A DNA stretch of 64,000 nt, taken from contig LR746268.1 in NCBI GenBank assembly GCA_902729315.2, positions 3,775,501-3,839,500 on the forward strand, written 5' to 3'. A program made the translations under genes and the position numbers. The notes under the pieces were generated by a model. It did no database searches. It saw only the letters and a program-made list of their open reading frames with translations, and was not told where the DNA came from. Origin of the DNA: Spirodela intermedia (lineage: Eukaryota > Streptophyta > Magnoliopsida > Alismatales > Araceae). Positions 37,461 to 49,600 of the stretch are shown piece after piece. Position 1 is the first letter of the stretch, and each line of letters opens with the position of its first letter.

Positions 37461-37799
37461 CAGGGAGATTGAGACAACCTATAGCTACAATCAAGAAATG
37501 ACACATCAAAAATAAAGTTTAAACTAGCAATGAAGATCGTTCATGAACAAAACGGCTTAAATGCCAGTCAGCATTGACTAAAATAGAGCTAGAAGACTGA
37601 AGAGCTTTGTCTCCACCTCTGGGGATGCGTACTCCTCTTTTCTGCCTAAATGGATCATTTTCCTGATCACACTGAGTGACGCTTCTCCTAACTGACTCCT
37701 CTTCCCTTCCAGGTCTGATAATTCGCCAACCATTTCATCCAAGTCCAAATAATAATTCTTGGACTTTCCACAGGTTTGCTATGCGTATCCCACTTTATA

Positions 37800-38960
37800 G
37801 ATTAGGCTTGTCTGTCCACTATGATGTACTTGGGATCACACAGGCCATGCCGTTCTATATTTTCCTGTGGGGAACTTATCCTCTTACCTTCCATTTCCAA
37901 TTGTACCGGGGAGAGATTTTCGTTCCTAATGGTTGCTGTATTTATATTAGCTCCCAGTGACAAGGAGTGGATATCGTCTTCCTTCGCTCTTACCCTGAAC
38001 TTGATCTCTATTTTTCCTTTTCCTAAATTTCTGTGCTGTTTTGATAATTTTCCTCTATACTTTTATTCTTCACCTCGTTTTTGTGTACTGTTGAGTGTGT
38101 GGTACTTGTATACTACTCCCTTTCATTCGCCAGTCCTTGGAACTGATTAAGAGCCTGATTTTTTCACTTTCCTAAATAGGTTTTAGGCTCCTCTCCCCTC
38201 CTCTCCTGTTCTACATTCCCGCTCAATCCTTCCTTTCTCTATTTTTTCTTTTTCATAGATTTTTTTTTTGACCCACTGCAATGTGGACTCTCTACCTTTC
38301 GGTCTGTAGCTTGATATCTTCCAGGTACCTCAGAATTCTCATTTTCCCCATCCTTCCCCTCAAACTGGTTCTTGTTAACTTCTTGCGCTCTCATTGTACT
38401 ACTTTTCTGTTGGTAATCCTGATTATTGAACTCGCCCCCTTTTGGAAAGGCAGTCCTCAAATTTCCTGCCTTTCCCTAGCCTCTCTTTGTTTTATGTATT
38501 TTTCCCTGGATGCCCTTTTCCAGATATTTCAATCTATGACAGTCCTACAATTTGTGCCTGACCATAGAATAGTGGGTGCAGAAAGTGGGTAGGTTTTCCA
38601 CCTCCACTCTTTGTTGAATGCATTCATTTTTGCCATTAAATATTATAATGAATTCGAGTATTGGGCTAGCTAGATCTACCTCAATGCAGATCCAAGGATA
38701 GCCTGGTCATGTGAAATCCCTAACGTCCTTATCTGTGCAGATAAAGGTACCTAACATTGATGCTATTGATTTTAATGGGGAAGTGTTCAGGTAGGCTCTA
38801 ATTCCAGGGAGTCCTATCCAAACCATGGCCCTATTGGGTTCTACCTCTGGTGAAAAGTGAGCGGACCACTAAATGTGCGCATTAGTGTTCCTTTAATACC
38901 CCATATGAATCTACTCCATGCTTTTAGGAAAGCAGAGTCCGAGGCAAATCTAATTATGAC
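37800..38960 (-). mobile_element. Non-LTR retrotransposon ORF1 relic (DUF4283/zinc-knuckle type)
   Basis: Minus-strand translation of about 38600-38950 reads LKAWSRFIWGIKGTLMRTFS, then MVWIGLPGIRAYLNTSPLKS, IASMLGTFICTDKDVRDF, ICIEVDL and VEVENLPTFCTHY. That is the DUF4283 core leading into the first Cys of a zinc knuckle, as in plant LINE ORF1 proteins. After it comes a polar, Lys/Arg/Gln-rich tail down to about 37800. Stops and shifts interrupt it. No endonuclease or reverse transcriptase was recognised next to it. Confidence 0.6.
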
Positions 38961-41759
38961 ATGTGGTCACTCCAAATCAACAAGAGACAATGGGTGCCTT
39001 AGACACATTAAGAGGAAATGAATGAGACCTAAATTGCTGACTTTTCAATCAATAATAGAAGAAAAATTATGGAGATGACATACTCAATGGATGGTAGAGA
39101 GGGACGGATTATTTAAACTCTGTGTATGAAAGAAATTCCCTAATCAGTCTAGATCACCCTATGTCACCTAGGAGATCGATAGATAGGTCAAAGAGAACCT
39201 TAATCTACTTTGATCTATTATCTGAATCCTCTCTCAATTCTCTCAACCTTGAAACCGTGCAATCTTGATACATCAAGAGATCACTAAATAAAAAGGAGGA
39301 AATAATGAAATTAGAGTATACTCTACTCTATATCTAATTCTTCTTTCACTCAATCTTAAGTGGGATCAATCTTGACAAGTTAAGAGATCCAAAAGACTTG
39401 AAAAAATAAGGAATAGATGGAAATGAATCATATCTAAGGCTCAATCTTAGTGTCACTCTAGGAGATCCTTAAATCTAACTTCTACCTACCCTCTAAAAAA
39501 ATTTAACTCTCACTCTCATTGAGATGATCATTAGAAGTGTGGATACAAGAAAGTAAACATGCTTTCATTGAAAGAAAATATAAAAGAACAAAATGGTGAC
39601 ACAAAGGAGTATAGGTTGTCATATCTTGCTAAGCAAAGTTTCATGATTTTCATTTTCTCATTGTTTTAGTGTTTCCTCTCTTGATTTTGGTTCCTTTGGA
39701 GTTCCTTTCAATTGATTTCATGGCTTGATTTCTCCTTTGAAGCTCTCCATGTGTGATGACAGAGTTGTAATGTCACTTTCTAGTATTTTCTCCTTAATTT
39801 TGATATGAATTTTTAATTTCTATATTTGATTTTAAGTAGTTGATTGATGCTATCGTGTCAAGTGACAACCACGGTAGGTTCAATCATCACTTTCATTTGT
39901 AATATTTTGTTCTAAATTTTTTATAGTTTATTCAGTTATAATCATCTACTACATTTAATCATGGGAGGAGAATTTACTGATATATTTGTTTCTCCTTTTC
40001 CTTTGTTTCTATGGTTTTTCTAGGTTAATCTCTAGGAGCCTTTGAATCATTATGAATTAGAGGTCATCTAGAGACAATCAAGACAATAATAAGAATAAGG
40101 AAGCATAACCATGACAACTTGACAATTAGAGAAATCATTTGTTTGTATATTTAGTTTTCAGGTGTTTAATTTTCAATGAGTGTTGAGAATTAATTAGAGA
40201 CATATTTTTGTCTTTCATCCATGTGGAGATGACCTAAATTCACTAAATTTATTGTTCAAACCATATTTAGAATTTGGTTTTTGAATGATTAAATGTTGAT
40301 TTTCTTATAACACAACATTTAAGATCTAATATCGACCAAATTCCTTTGGCCCATATCTACTTCCTATGTCAACCAACATTAGGTTTCGATGTTTAAATTC
40401 ATAACTCTCTTACTACAAAATTTTAGGAACTATTTTCAATCCTGAGTTCCTTCTTAAGTTTCCACTAAGTACATTCATGATCATATTTGTCATATATTTA
40501 ATGAGATATTTTTTTAGTAATCAAGTTCATACTTCTAGACTAGTTTAGCCATATGTGAAATTAAACTAGTAATCATGTAAAGCCAATATCAAATCAATGC
40601 CTTGACCGTTTTCTTTGAAATTTGTATCACTTGACTCCTCATTGAAAGACCTTCGTATTCTTACTCACGTGTCTATATTATTTGAGCAATTTGATATAGA
40701 AAATTAAAACATTAAAGGTTATACGTGAGATGATAACATATTTACCTCACACAAATTTTTTATTTCCTTTATATCAATACTTATAATAGTCATGACCTTA
40801 ATTGAAAGCTGAACTTAAATAATATATTTTTTATGAACTTGTCTATATCCATGCATCAATTTCATATTAATGTCTAGAAATCATCAAAACCATAGTTTCT
40901 CTTTTGAGTTGATCAATAATTTAACAATCTCCTACTTTTCGATGATTATAATATCTTAAAATGGATTCATTTTGTCCCTCTCTATTATTTGATAATTTAT
41001 CTTCCTAAACTTATGATTCCTCCATTTATTAATTTTCTAGCTCAATTTTTATCCCCTTTGTAACATCAAGAAGATATATCTTCCCCTTTCTAAAATACTG
41101 AGATAAATAAGCACAACATCAAATAAAAATTCTACATTTCATGCATGTAACCTATTTTCAGCATATGAACATTTATATCTCCTATGAAATCAGATTTCAA
41201 TTTTTGTTAAAAAACCAATGGATGATGCTTTTTCTTCAAGATATCAATCTATTTTTCCTTGGTTCTTCTAAATTAGAATACCTACATTTATGCTTTGATC
41301 ATGTTAGTATTGTGTCATCTAAAATCAAGACACAAATCACCATAAAAATCAGAACACCTCAAGATTAATTATCAATCTTCAGAAGTATATTGATCAAGCA
41401 TGTTCCAACTATCAAATGCAAAAATCTCAGTCTAAAATTTAATTTTCAAATATATTATTATAGAGATTCACTTAAATCGTCCACTAAGTTGAATATTCAT
41501 GGCTCTAGCATTTAACTTTGATATATATTCCCTAGTAGCTTCATCTAAGGCCTTTTGGGGACTATCTCTAATCATCTTCCATACCTTTGATCCTTGACCC
41601 TTAGTATATATTTTTACTTTAGTTTTTAAAAATATATAATTTGTTTAAGGATAGGTGATCTTGGGTTTAAGGATTAGGTTGTTTCATTATCCATAAGATC
41701 TACACTTTGGGATGTGTTAATATATAATGACCAAGATGAACTTTGATATTAATTGTTAG
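38961..41759. other. AT-rich spacer, probably decayed repeats
   Basis: No coding region recognised. 39120-39560 has repeated AGGAGATC / CAATCTTGA-like phrases of LTR character. The longest frame (41141-41368, 75 codons) has no recognisable domain. Confidence 0.45.
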
Positions 41760-41928
41760 GTTGTGTGTCTAAGAAAAGTACCAAGAGGGGGGAGGTGAAT
41801 TAGTTTTCTATTGTGTCGATACACATTCTAGAATTATTTATGAGATATGTATGCAACTTAACATACCGTTCATATCTAGGTCACATCAACACTCAATTTG
41901 TTTTTCTCTCACTCCTAGTGATGGTTAA

Positions 41929-43900
41929 CTATGTGACTTATTCATTGTATAATAAATCATGTAAATTTAAAATTTATAAAACTTAAAAGTATTAATTTTT
42001 AAAATTTTAGAAATATTTCAGAACATTGAAATCAATTATAATTCGATAAAAAGTTTAAAAAATAGTGAGGAATTTTTAGGTTGATCATAGGGATGTAAAA
42101 TAATATCGAGTAATATTTCATAATTTTATTTAAATAATATATTCTTTAATAACTTTTAGACTAAATTATAAATATAAATTATATTTAAAATTTTGTGAAA
42201 ATGAGAAATAATGGTGCTGGCTCAAGAATATGATTTATTTGAAAATAGAGTTATTTCTAATGATTCTCACATAAGCAATTATAGATAAAATTAGATGAAT
42301 AAAATTTTTAAAATATGAAATCACATAAAGTGTCACTAAATTAAGTAAAAATTGAGTTGAAAGTAAGAAAGATAGAGTTCTAGCCTCATGACAATGATTA
42401 CTGAAATTTTGTATATTCAAGACAATCATTGAATGATGTGTACAACCTTAAAGGCTTTTTGATAGATAAAAATAGAGTTTCATTCAACAATTCTCATGTA
42501 AGTAATTATAGATAATTTAATCAATAAAATTAAGATTTATAAAAGTGAGAAAAATAATGATAATGATCATTGGAATTCTGTATGTTCAAGAGGATCATCG
42601 AATAATGCCCACAACCTTAGAAATTCTCTTTGGACATATACAACTTAGGCATTCGTTAAATCTTTTTTTTAAGTCCAAAAAATAATGGTGAAAGTTAAAT
42701 TAGATAAAAAAAGATAAATCAAAGTTCTGACGTAGTCACAAAGGCTTTTCTTGGATAAGGATGACATAGAAAATTTCTAAATCTTCTTACAAAGTTTAAA
42801 AATTAATGAAATAAGTCATCAAATCATCTCTAGAAGCTGTCACAAAGCATAATAAAAAAATAGCAACTTTGTAGTTCTCTAGCAACTATCACCTAATAAA
42901 GATGAATTGGATGAAGGTGAGGTGCATCTTAAGGAGCTTCATCCTCAGGTCTATAGTAAGAAGAGACTCTTCATCGCATCTAATATACTCTCAAGAGGTG
43001 GTGACTCATCTCCTTGTAGATCTTCCTCTTCTCGATGATGGCTTGTTCGTCAATCAATTAGAAATGATTTATCAATAGATTCATAATTTTTTTATTGTGA
43101 ATCGTTCAATAATTTAGTAACAATATTTTGTAAATCATGTTGATGAAATTTTTATTGATGATTAAGTAATTCTGACGATTTAATCTCTTATTGACAATCT
43201 ATAAAAAAATTATAATTTAATTTGATAAAAAATATGAGTTTTAACTTTAGTAGGATTTGAACCCTCATGGTTGTGGACTTAGATGAGAGTGAGTAAAATA
43301 AGTATAGAAATACCCTTATAAATTAATGTCATCAAAGTAACTCCTTCTGATAAATAAGAGGTATATGAGGTACAAGAATTATTAAAACATTCTAAGGAAG
43401 CTATGATCATTGATTTAGTCTCACATCAGTTATATACTAAATTTTGAGACAAATCTATTGTAATACAAGATCTGAAAAGTAATAAGTTCCTTTTTTGCAT
43501 GTGTACAACCACTCTTTGCCCTATGTTTGACTAACCACCAATGACATGGAAGGAGAGTGACGCACATGTGTCTCTTATTAGTCTGTCCTTAAGTGCTCAA
43601 GCCCTTGTTCACAACTCTACTTGACTGTGCTTCTGACTTACTTGTGGGCCCGATTGACTAATAGGTTCCACCTTTTTGTATCTTTTTATTTTATTTTATT
43701 TTATTTTTATTTATCTCAAAAATAAAATTATAGAATTATATAAATTCATACAAAATTATATAATTAGCCAAAAATTCACATTAACCAACTAAAAACTATT
43801 TTTCATAAATTAAAATAAGATAAGTCTATTTATCATGAGTTAAGGTTAAAACTATATTATTTATTAATTATTAACTCATAATAATAAAGACTTATCATAA
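41929..43900 (+). repeat. Dispersed repeat, copy 2
   Basis: Diverged partner of 1483-3200, in the same orientation. It holds an internal near-repeat: about 42395-42455 and 42555-42620 both read like ATT-CTGTATNTTCAAGA...ATCATTGAATGATG...ACAACCTT. The open frame of copy 1 is broken here. Just upstream, 41780-41812 has an AGAGGGGGGAGGTGAATTAG phrase common in monocot LTR elements. Confidence 0.75.
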
Positions 43901-45433
43901 ACATAGAATTTAAATTAATTCATCATTTCTTAAGCTACATCTAGTACTTGAGGATCTTCCTTCTAGAGTTTTACTACTTTACAATAGAAATACAATTGAT
44001 TTTATTAGCTCAACTCTCCTAACACAAATGTTTGATCTCTATAAAGATCTCACCCCTTACGAGCAGATCTTGACTCACACCACTATATGCTAAAGTCAAA
44101 GTACAATTCTCCTCAAAGAATAATGCTTTTAAGATATTATGACAAAATAAGAAGGGAAACATAAAAAAGTTGTCGCACTTCTATCATCACAAATAGAGGC
44201 ATAGGACAAAAATTAAATCATGAAAACAACTAAAATTTTGGAGAATGTTGAAAATCAGAAAAAGAATAAACTATAAAACTTAAAAATCAAGAACAAGGGA
44301 AAAGTGTGAAGAGAACTTGGGCTCTTCCTTGTCATGGTGGTGAAGAGTAGGACATTCCTCCTAGATGAGATAATTTCAACCAGCTAAAAAGAAGATCCTT
44401 ATCTCCTCTCATCTCTCCCCTTTTATTCAAGTCAAGAAGGCATGAATCTATTACCTAAATTATCTCCAACATACTAACTCAAAACTTAGATCAAATAAGA
44501 GAAGTATTCAAATGTAGCAGCTGGTTGTCTTTCCTTCCATTTTTCATGGACATTGTTTTAAATTGACAGTTGATGTGACTTTAATGACTGACATGTGAGC
44601 TTGCTAACTTCTAATTCGTTGTCTCAAATATCATTTTGTGTGGATGTGGCTAAGAGAGCTGAAAGTTTAATCAACAATCCTGAACCAAATTACAACAAAT
44701 TCACCAAAAATTCTCGCTTTTCATTTTAAAATTTAACTCTACAAATATGCTCTTGGAAAATAAGAATATGTTTCAAGAGTAAAAACATAGATGACTAGAT
44801 TAGCACATTGATTAAGAAGATTAAAATAAATGAATTATAAATCATCCAAAGTATAACTTTAATCATGAATTTTCTATGTAATATTTCAGCTCATGTAAAT
44901 GTGTTCTAATTCAGATATATGCATTTAACGTAAATTCATGTTACTATTATACAAGTTTTAACCTGTTTATCAGAAAAGATTAGAGTGTAATCATGTATGT
45001 ATTTACACCCTCCCCTTCATTGCTTCCAACTCTGGATGATCAACCATGACTAGCGGTGCAACCCTATTTAGTGCTTGACAGGAGAGACACCAGACGACAA
45101 GGACATAAACCATTTGTCTAATGAAAGCATCAACCACCCTTTGAGGGTTCATGGGAACTGATCTAGAACTCTAACACAAAGTCCCTGACTTTCACCTTGA
45201 GGATAAGATGCATCTAGCCAAAAGGGAAAATGGTAGGCTCTCCAGACAGCATAATGGGCATATGGCCCATTATTAAGAACCTCACGTTGTAGAGCACCTC
45301 ACGTTGAAGAGTTCGGCGCCATCGCTCAAGAGCAGCTATTTAGCGATGGGTCGTAGAGCAGGCCCCATGTATTCAACTGATACCGGGCTATTATCGCCGC
45401 CGCAAAACGATGAAGCGCCCCCGTGAGGCTTAC
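43901..45433. other. Spacer between repeat copy 2 and RNase pseudogene
   Basis: No gene recognised. The lost fourth exon of the RNase T2 pseudogene would be expected in the right half of this stretch, but no match to it was found. Confidence 0.5.
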
Positions 45434-45746
45434 AGGCGACTTGGAGGACTCCGAGCAAGTCGACCTCCCGCTTGAGGCAGAGGGCGGTCTCAAAGTACTG
45501 ACGTTGGTCAAGGACGGACTCGGAGCAGGTGCCGTGCTTCTCTCACTCGTGCTTCCAGAACCGGCGGCCGTTGCTGCTCGGGCACGCCAGCGTGGGCCAA
45601 TCCGACACCATCCGCGTCATCAGGTCGCTGATCTGCCAGAGGGAACACCGGGAGGAAGAAGAGGAAGAGGAAGATGACGAAGAGCAAGGGAAAGAAGAAG
45701 AATGATAACAGTGTATATAGATAGTTACATATAGAGAGAGAGAGGA

Positions 45747-45780
<34 letters not shown>

Positions 45781-45849
45781 GGAGGGAAGAGAGAGAGATA
45801 GATAAACAGAGAGGTGGGCAGAAAGAAAAGGAGAGAGAGATAGACAGAC

Positions 45850-45884
<35 letters not shown>

Positions 45885-45977
45885 CAGAGAGAGGTGGGGA
45901 GAGAGAAAATCAGAGAGAGAGAGATAGATAGAGAGAGGTGGGCAGAGAGACAAGGTGAGAGAGATAGACAGATAGAC

Positions 45978-46008
<31 letters not shown>

Positions 46009-46606
46009 GATAGGTGGGCAGAGAGAAAAGGAGAGAGAGATAGACAGAGAGAGGCGGGCAGAGAGAAAAGGAGAGAGAGAGAGACAGATAGATAGATAGA
46101 TAGATAGACAGACAGAGAGAGAGAGAGAGGGGGGGAGGGAGGGAGGGAGAGAGAGAGAGGGAGGGAGGGAGAGAGAGGGAGAGGGAGAGAGAGAGGGAGA
46201 GGGAGAGAGAGAGGGAGAGGGAAAGAGAGAGAGAGAGGGAAAGAGAGATAGAGAGAGTATTGCACCTTGGTGATGTCGAAAGCGTCCTCGGGTTTGTAGA
46301 AAGAAAGGTAGGTACCATCCGCGTTGTTAGGCCAGAGGCCGTGGATGCGGAAGTCGGCCGGAGGCTTCCCGGTCGTTGGGTAGCAACAGCTCTTCATGGT
46401 GTCACAGAGAGACCCCGGCCACTATACACACCGCAGAAGTTAGAACGAGACGCCTCCCCCTTTCTTTTAATTCAAAGTCAGAGAAACTGGCTGATGGGTC
46501 TGCGTACCTGTTGAAGGAAGTAGATGAAATCGAAACCTAGTGCGGGAGAGAGAACCAGAAGTATCATCAGTTGGGCGAGCTTCGACGACAGGCTAGTGTT
46601 CTTCAT
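45434..46606 (-). pseudogene. RNase T2 (S-like ribonuclease) pseudogene
   Basis: Inverted paralogue of the gene at 24262-25648. Exon 1 is 46508-46606, exon 2 46266-46421 (156 nt) and exon 3 45434-45632 (199 nt). Exons 2 and 3 have exactly the paralogue's lengths. The signal peptide is intact (start MKNTSLSSKLAQLMILLVLS). CAS I reads FRIHGLWP (57-64). In CAS II the Trp of HEWEKHG is changed to a TGA stop (45543-45545), removing the catalytic Glu-Lys-His run's tail. The Cys of SNCD in exon 2 is replaced by Tyr, losing a likely disulphide. A donor-like TGTAAGC follows exon 3, but no exon 4 is recognisable. Intron 2 is swollen by about 540 bp of GA/GATA repeat. A 114-residue truncated product is possible but would be inactive. 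Confidence 0.9.
45722..46259. repeat. Large compound GA/GATA/GACA/GGGA microsatellite
   Basis: About 540 bp built of GA, GATA, GACA and GGGA units, filling intron 2 of the RNase pseudogene. Higher-order blocks recur, for example (GATA)n followed by CAGAGAGAGGTGGG...AGAGAAAAGGAGAGAG at roughly 120-150-bp spacing. Confidence 0.95.
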
Positions 46607-49600
46607 CTTAACCTGTATATCTATTCAGGATTGAAAAGAGGGAGGAGAGGGAAACGGGTTAGAGGAGGCGGCGTCTAGAGTGAGGAGAGAGAGATTTCTC
46701 TCTCAGGGGCTCCTAGAAATAGCCGGGTTGATGAGTACGCCGTGAATAACGACGTAGGGAAATAGAAAAGGAGAGAAACGAGTAAGAAAGACGAACGGCA
46801 ATGAGAACCTAATCCGGACAACCCACATAACCATCCACGGGCGTCTCAGCTTGCAAGGCTAACAATGTCGTCGGCCCTTCAACGTGCGGATCGTATATTT
46901 CCGTATAATTTAAACCCACGTTTTAGACACTGTCAGATAAAGAAAAATGGATTATTAGGAAAATAAATTTAGCTGGAACAAAGGCCATTATTTCCACAAT
47001 CCCAGTTTCGTTATCTTCTATCCAACAAAAATAAATAAATTAATCTCGATACCGTCTGTCTTATAATTATAAACTCGAGTCATCAGTCGAAAAAATAAAC
47101 TCAAGCGGATGTATTATATAGTTAATATCCTTGTTCATGAATAATACCATGGATCAGTTGCGACGGTATCACTCAAACGCTCACATATTAGGATGCCAAT
47201 CTGACAGACTCTAGCTTTTGCTTCCCCACAGATCGAGACCAAGATCAGCAGAACCCAATCTTGCTCAATGATCAGATTCATTGGATCTGACTCTTGGTCG
47301 AGTTTTAGATTGTACTTAATGGAGAGGTCAATGCCAAATGGACTGACCCGATCTTATCTTGATTAAGATCAAGAGTGACGGTACCCAGTCTGTCCTCATG
47401 CCTTCCTACAAAGGATAACTTTGTAAGGCTAATTCCTTCATGTCTGACGAAATAGACCGTCAGACGCACAGCAAGAAACACTTAAATTGAAAAGGTGTGA
47501 CATAAGATCTCAGAACTAGCCGGGTCGACGCCTCCATCGACGAGCCGGTCGGTCAGACGCCAGGTTGGCCCTTCTATCAACCTTCTGTCATTCACTATGA
47601 ATATTATAAATATTAGAAAACCTGGTCTGTGCACGTGCTTGACTGAGTACGGAGCTGAAAAATCACCGTCTGAGGGCTTGATCGTCTCCCCTTTGTATAA
47701 GACTGTTCTTCTCTTTCCCATTTTTTAGGCTCTTTGGGCGGACGAAACAAGGGAAATGAGAGAGGATTCTTTACCACTAGACATGGTTCCGCATCCGCAT
47801 TACGTACAACTACCCCAGTGAATAAAAGGTTGGATAATGGCCACTTGGCGAGGGGGCGAAGATTATTGGGTTAAATAAGTGAAGACCCTTGGGGTCGTGT
47901 AGACGAGAGAGCGAGAGAGGACAGCTTGAATGGAGGCCTCCTGCTCTTGTCTGTACGAGAGAATGGGAAACACCCTCCGAGGACGGCGGTAGCGAGTGTT
48001 GGGAAGCACACACTTTGTTGGGCGGTATCGTTCCGCAATTGTTCAGACACTGCAAGGATGTTATCTGTACAATACGATTTCCGGGTTAGATCATGAGTTG
48101 AGTAGAGCTGTTAACTCTAGCAGTAAGGCGGTTGAAGCACGAAATTAAGTGTACGCGACTGAGGGTTAGTGGAACCCAAGAATGTAATTCTTGGTAGAAG
48201 GAAGACGTTGGGAGAACCGAACCACAAAAAATCGTAGTATTGAGTACAAGGCAGAAGATCAATCTTAAAGTTATCTGCAAACAAGTTTAAAATCAGTTAA
48301 AATTAGTAGAAATCCGTAGTAACCCAATTCATCCAACCTCCCCCCCCCCTGCCCCCCCGGTTGGTACACAGTTTCCAAGCACACTAGGGACACAACACCC
48401 CTAGTCAAGTCATTTCGTTGTTGACCCATAATTGACTATGTCGATACGCTATATTCATAATAGATAGAAAATACATTAAAACATGCAAAAAGGCTAAGAC
48501 TTTAAGGAAACTAATCAAGCTCCCCTTCTTCTTGGGACCAACACTTCTCAGGAGAGTGACAGTGCTGTGATAAACTATCTAATAGGTTACAACGAAGAAC
48601 CAGTGGAGTAACAAGCAAGATGAAAGGCTGTTTGACATGACAAGACCATTAAGACAATATAGGATTGGTTGTCTTGAGGTAATCCAGTTGCTGGTGTCAT
48701 GATCACTAGTGCGATTTCACAACTATTCAAAACTAAGGTTCATTTCTACACAGTAAAATATTCAAGGAAGATTAGTTGAATCAATCCCAGGGAGGAAGAG
48801 TTCATGGCATAAAAAATGTAGCCTGGGGTAAAACCACTATAACATTTCTGTGCATTTTTTGTTGTCTTAATTGTGTTAAATTGTGTGGATATCACAAGTG
48901 CTTCACCACAGTGAACCAGAAGAGCCAATCTGGTTTGCAATTAGATTGACTATTATAAATATTTATAAATTAATTTAAACTTTTTTAGCACAATTATCTT
49001 CACTCTAATTCAATTGCATGACTAAACATAGTCTACAAACAGAAAATAGTTTTTATAACCATGTAGATTACTATGAATTGAACTAGATATCTCTATTTAT
49101 TAGAGATCATGATTAAGTCTATTCACCCTTCTTTATACTAATTTGGCCATCATCTAGTCTCTTGCATCTCATCTAGGGGATTATGAGAAAGCAATGCAAT
49201 AAAATGTTTACCCATCTATTTAGTCTTCACTTTAGTTGAGAGCCTAAGAGATAGGAAGAACACCTACGCAATCTTACATACTCTATTATTGGTCTTTAGT
49301 TAAACATATCACCCACCAGTCAATTAATATTTTCAAATCATTGAAATTCAAATTAATTGAAGAAGCACAGCTAAATTGTGTTTATTATATAAGACTATGT
49401 CTTATATCTTGAGTTTCCTGTTATTAGAATTTGGTTGCTTTATCCATATGCAAAGTTGACTATGCTTAGCCTAAAAGATATTGTGCCAAAGGTCCATAGA
49501 TAAAATATCAGCTTGAAGACTAGAATAAAAATAAACAAAATAATTATTTTATTAAAAAAAATAGTGCAATAAATCTATAGGCTAAAAATCAAATCATTGA

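Noticed and set aside
45543-46397. A 284-codon minus-strand frame and a 197-codon frame rich in Ser/Leu/Tyr
   Set aside because: They run through the GA/GATA microsatellite; the Ser-Leu-Ser-Leu composition is the translation of (CT)n. Only the parts overlapping RNase exons 2 and 3 are real coding relics.
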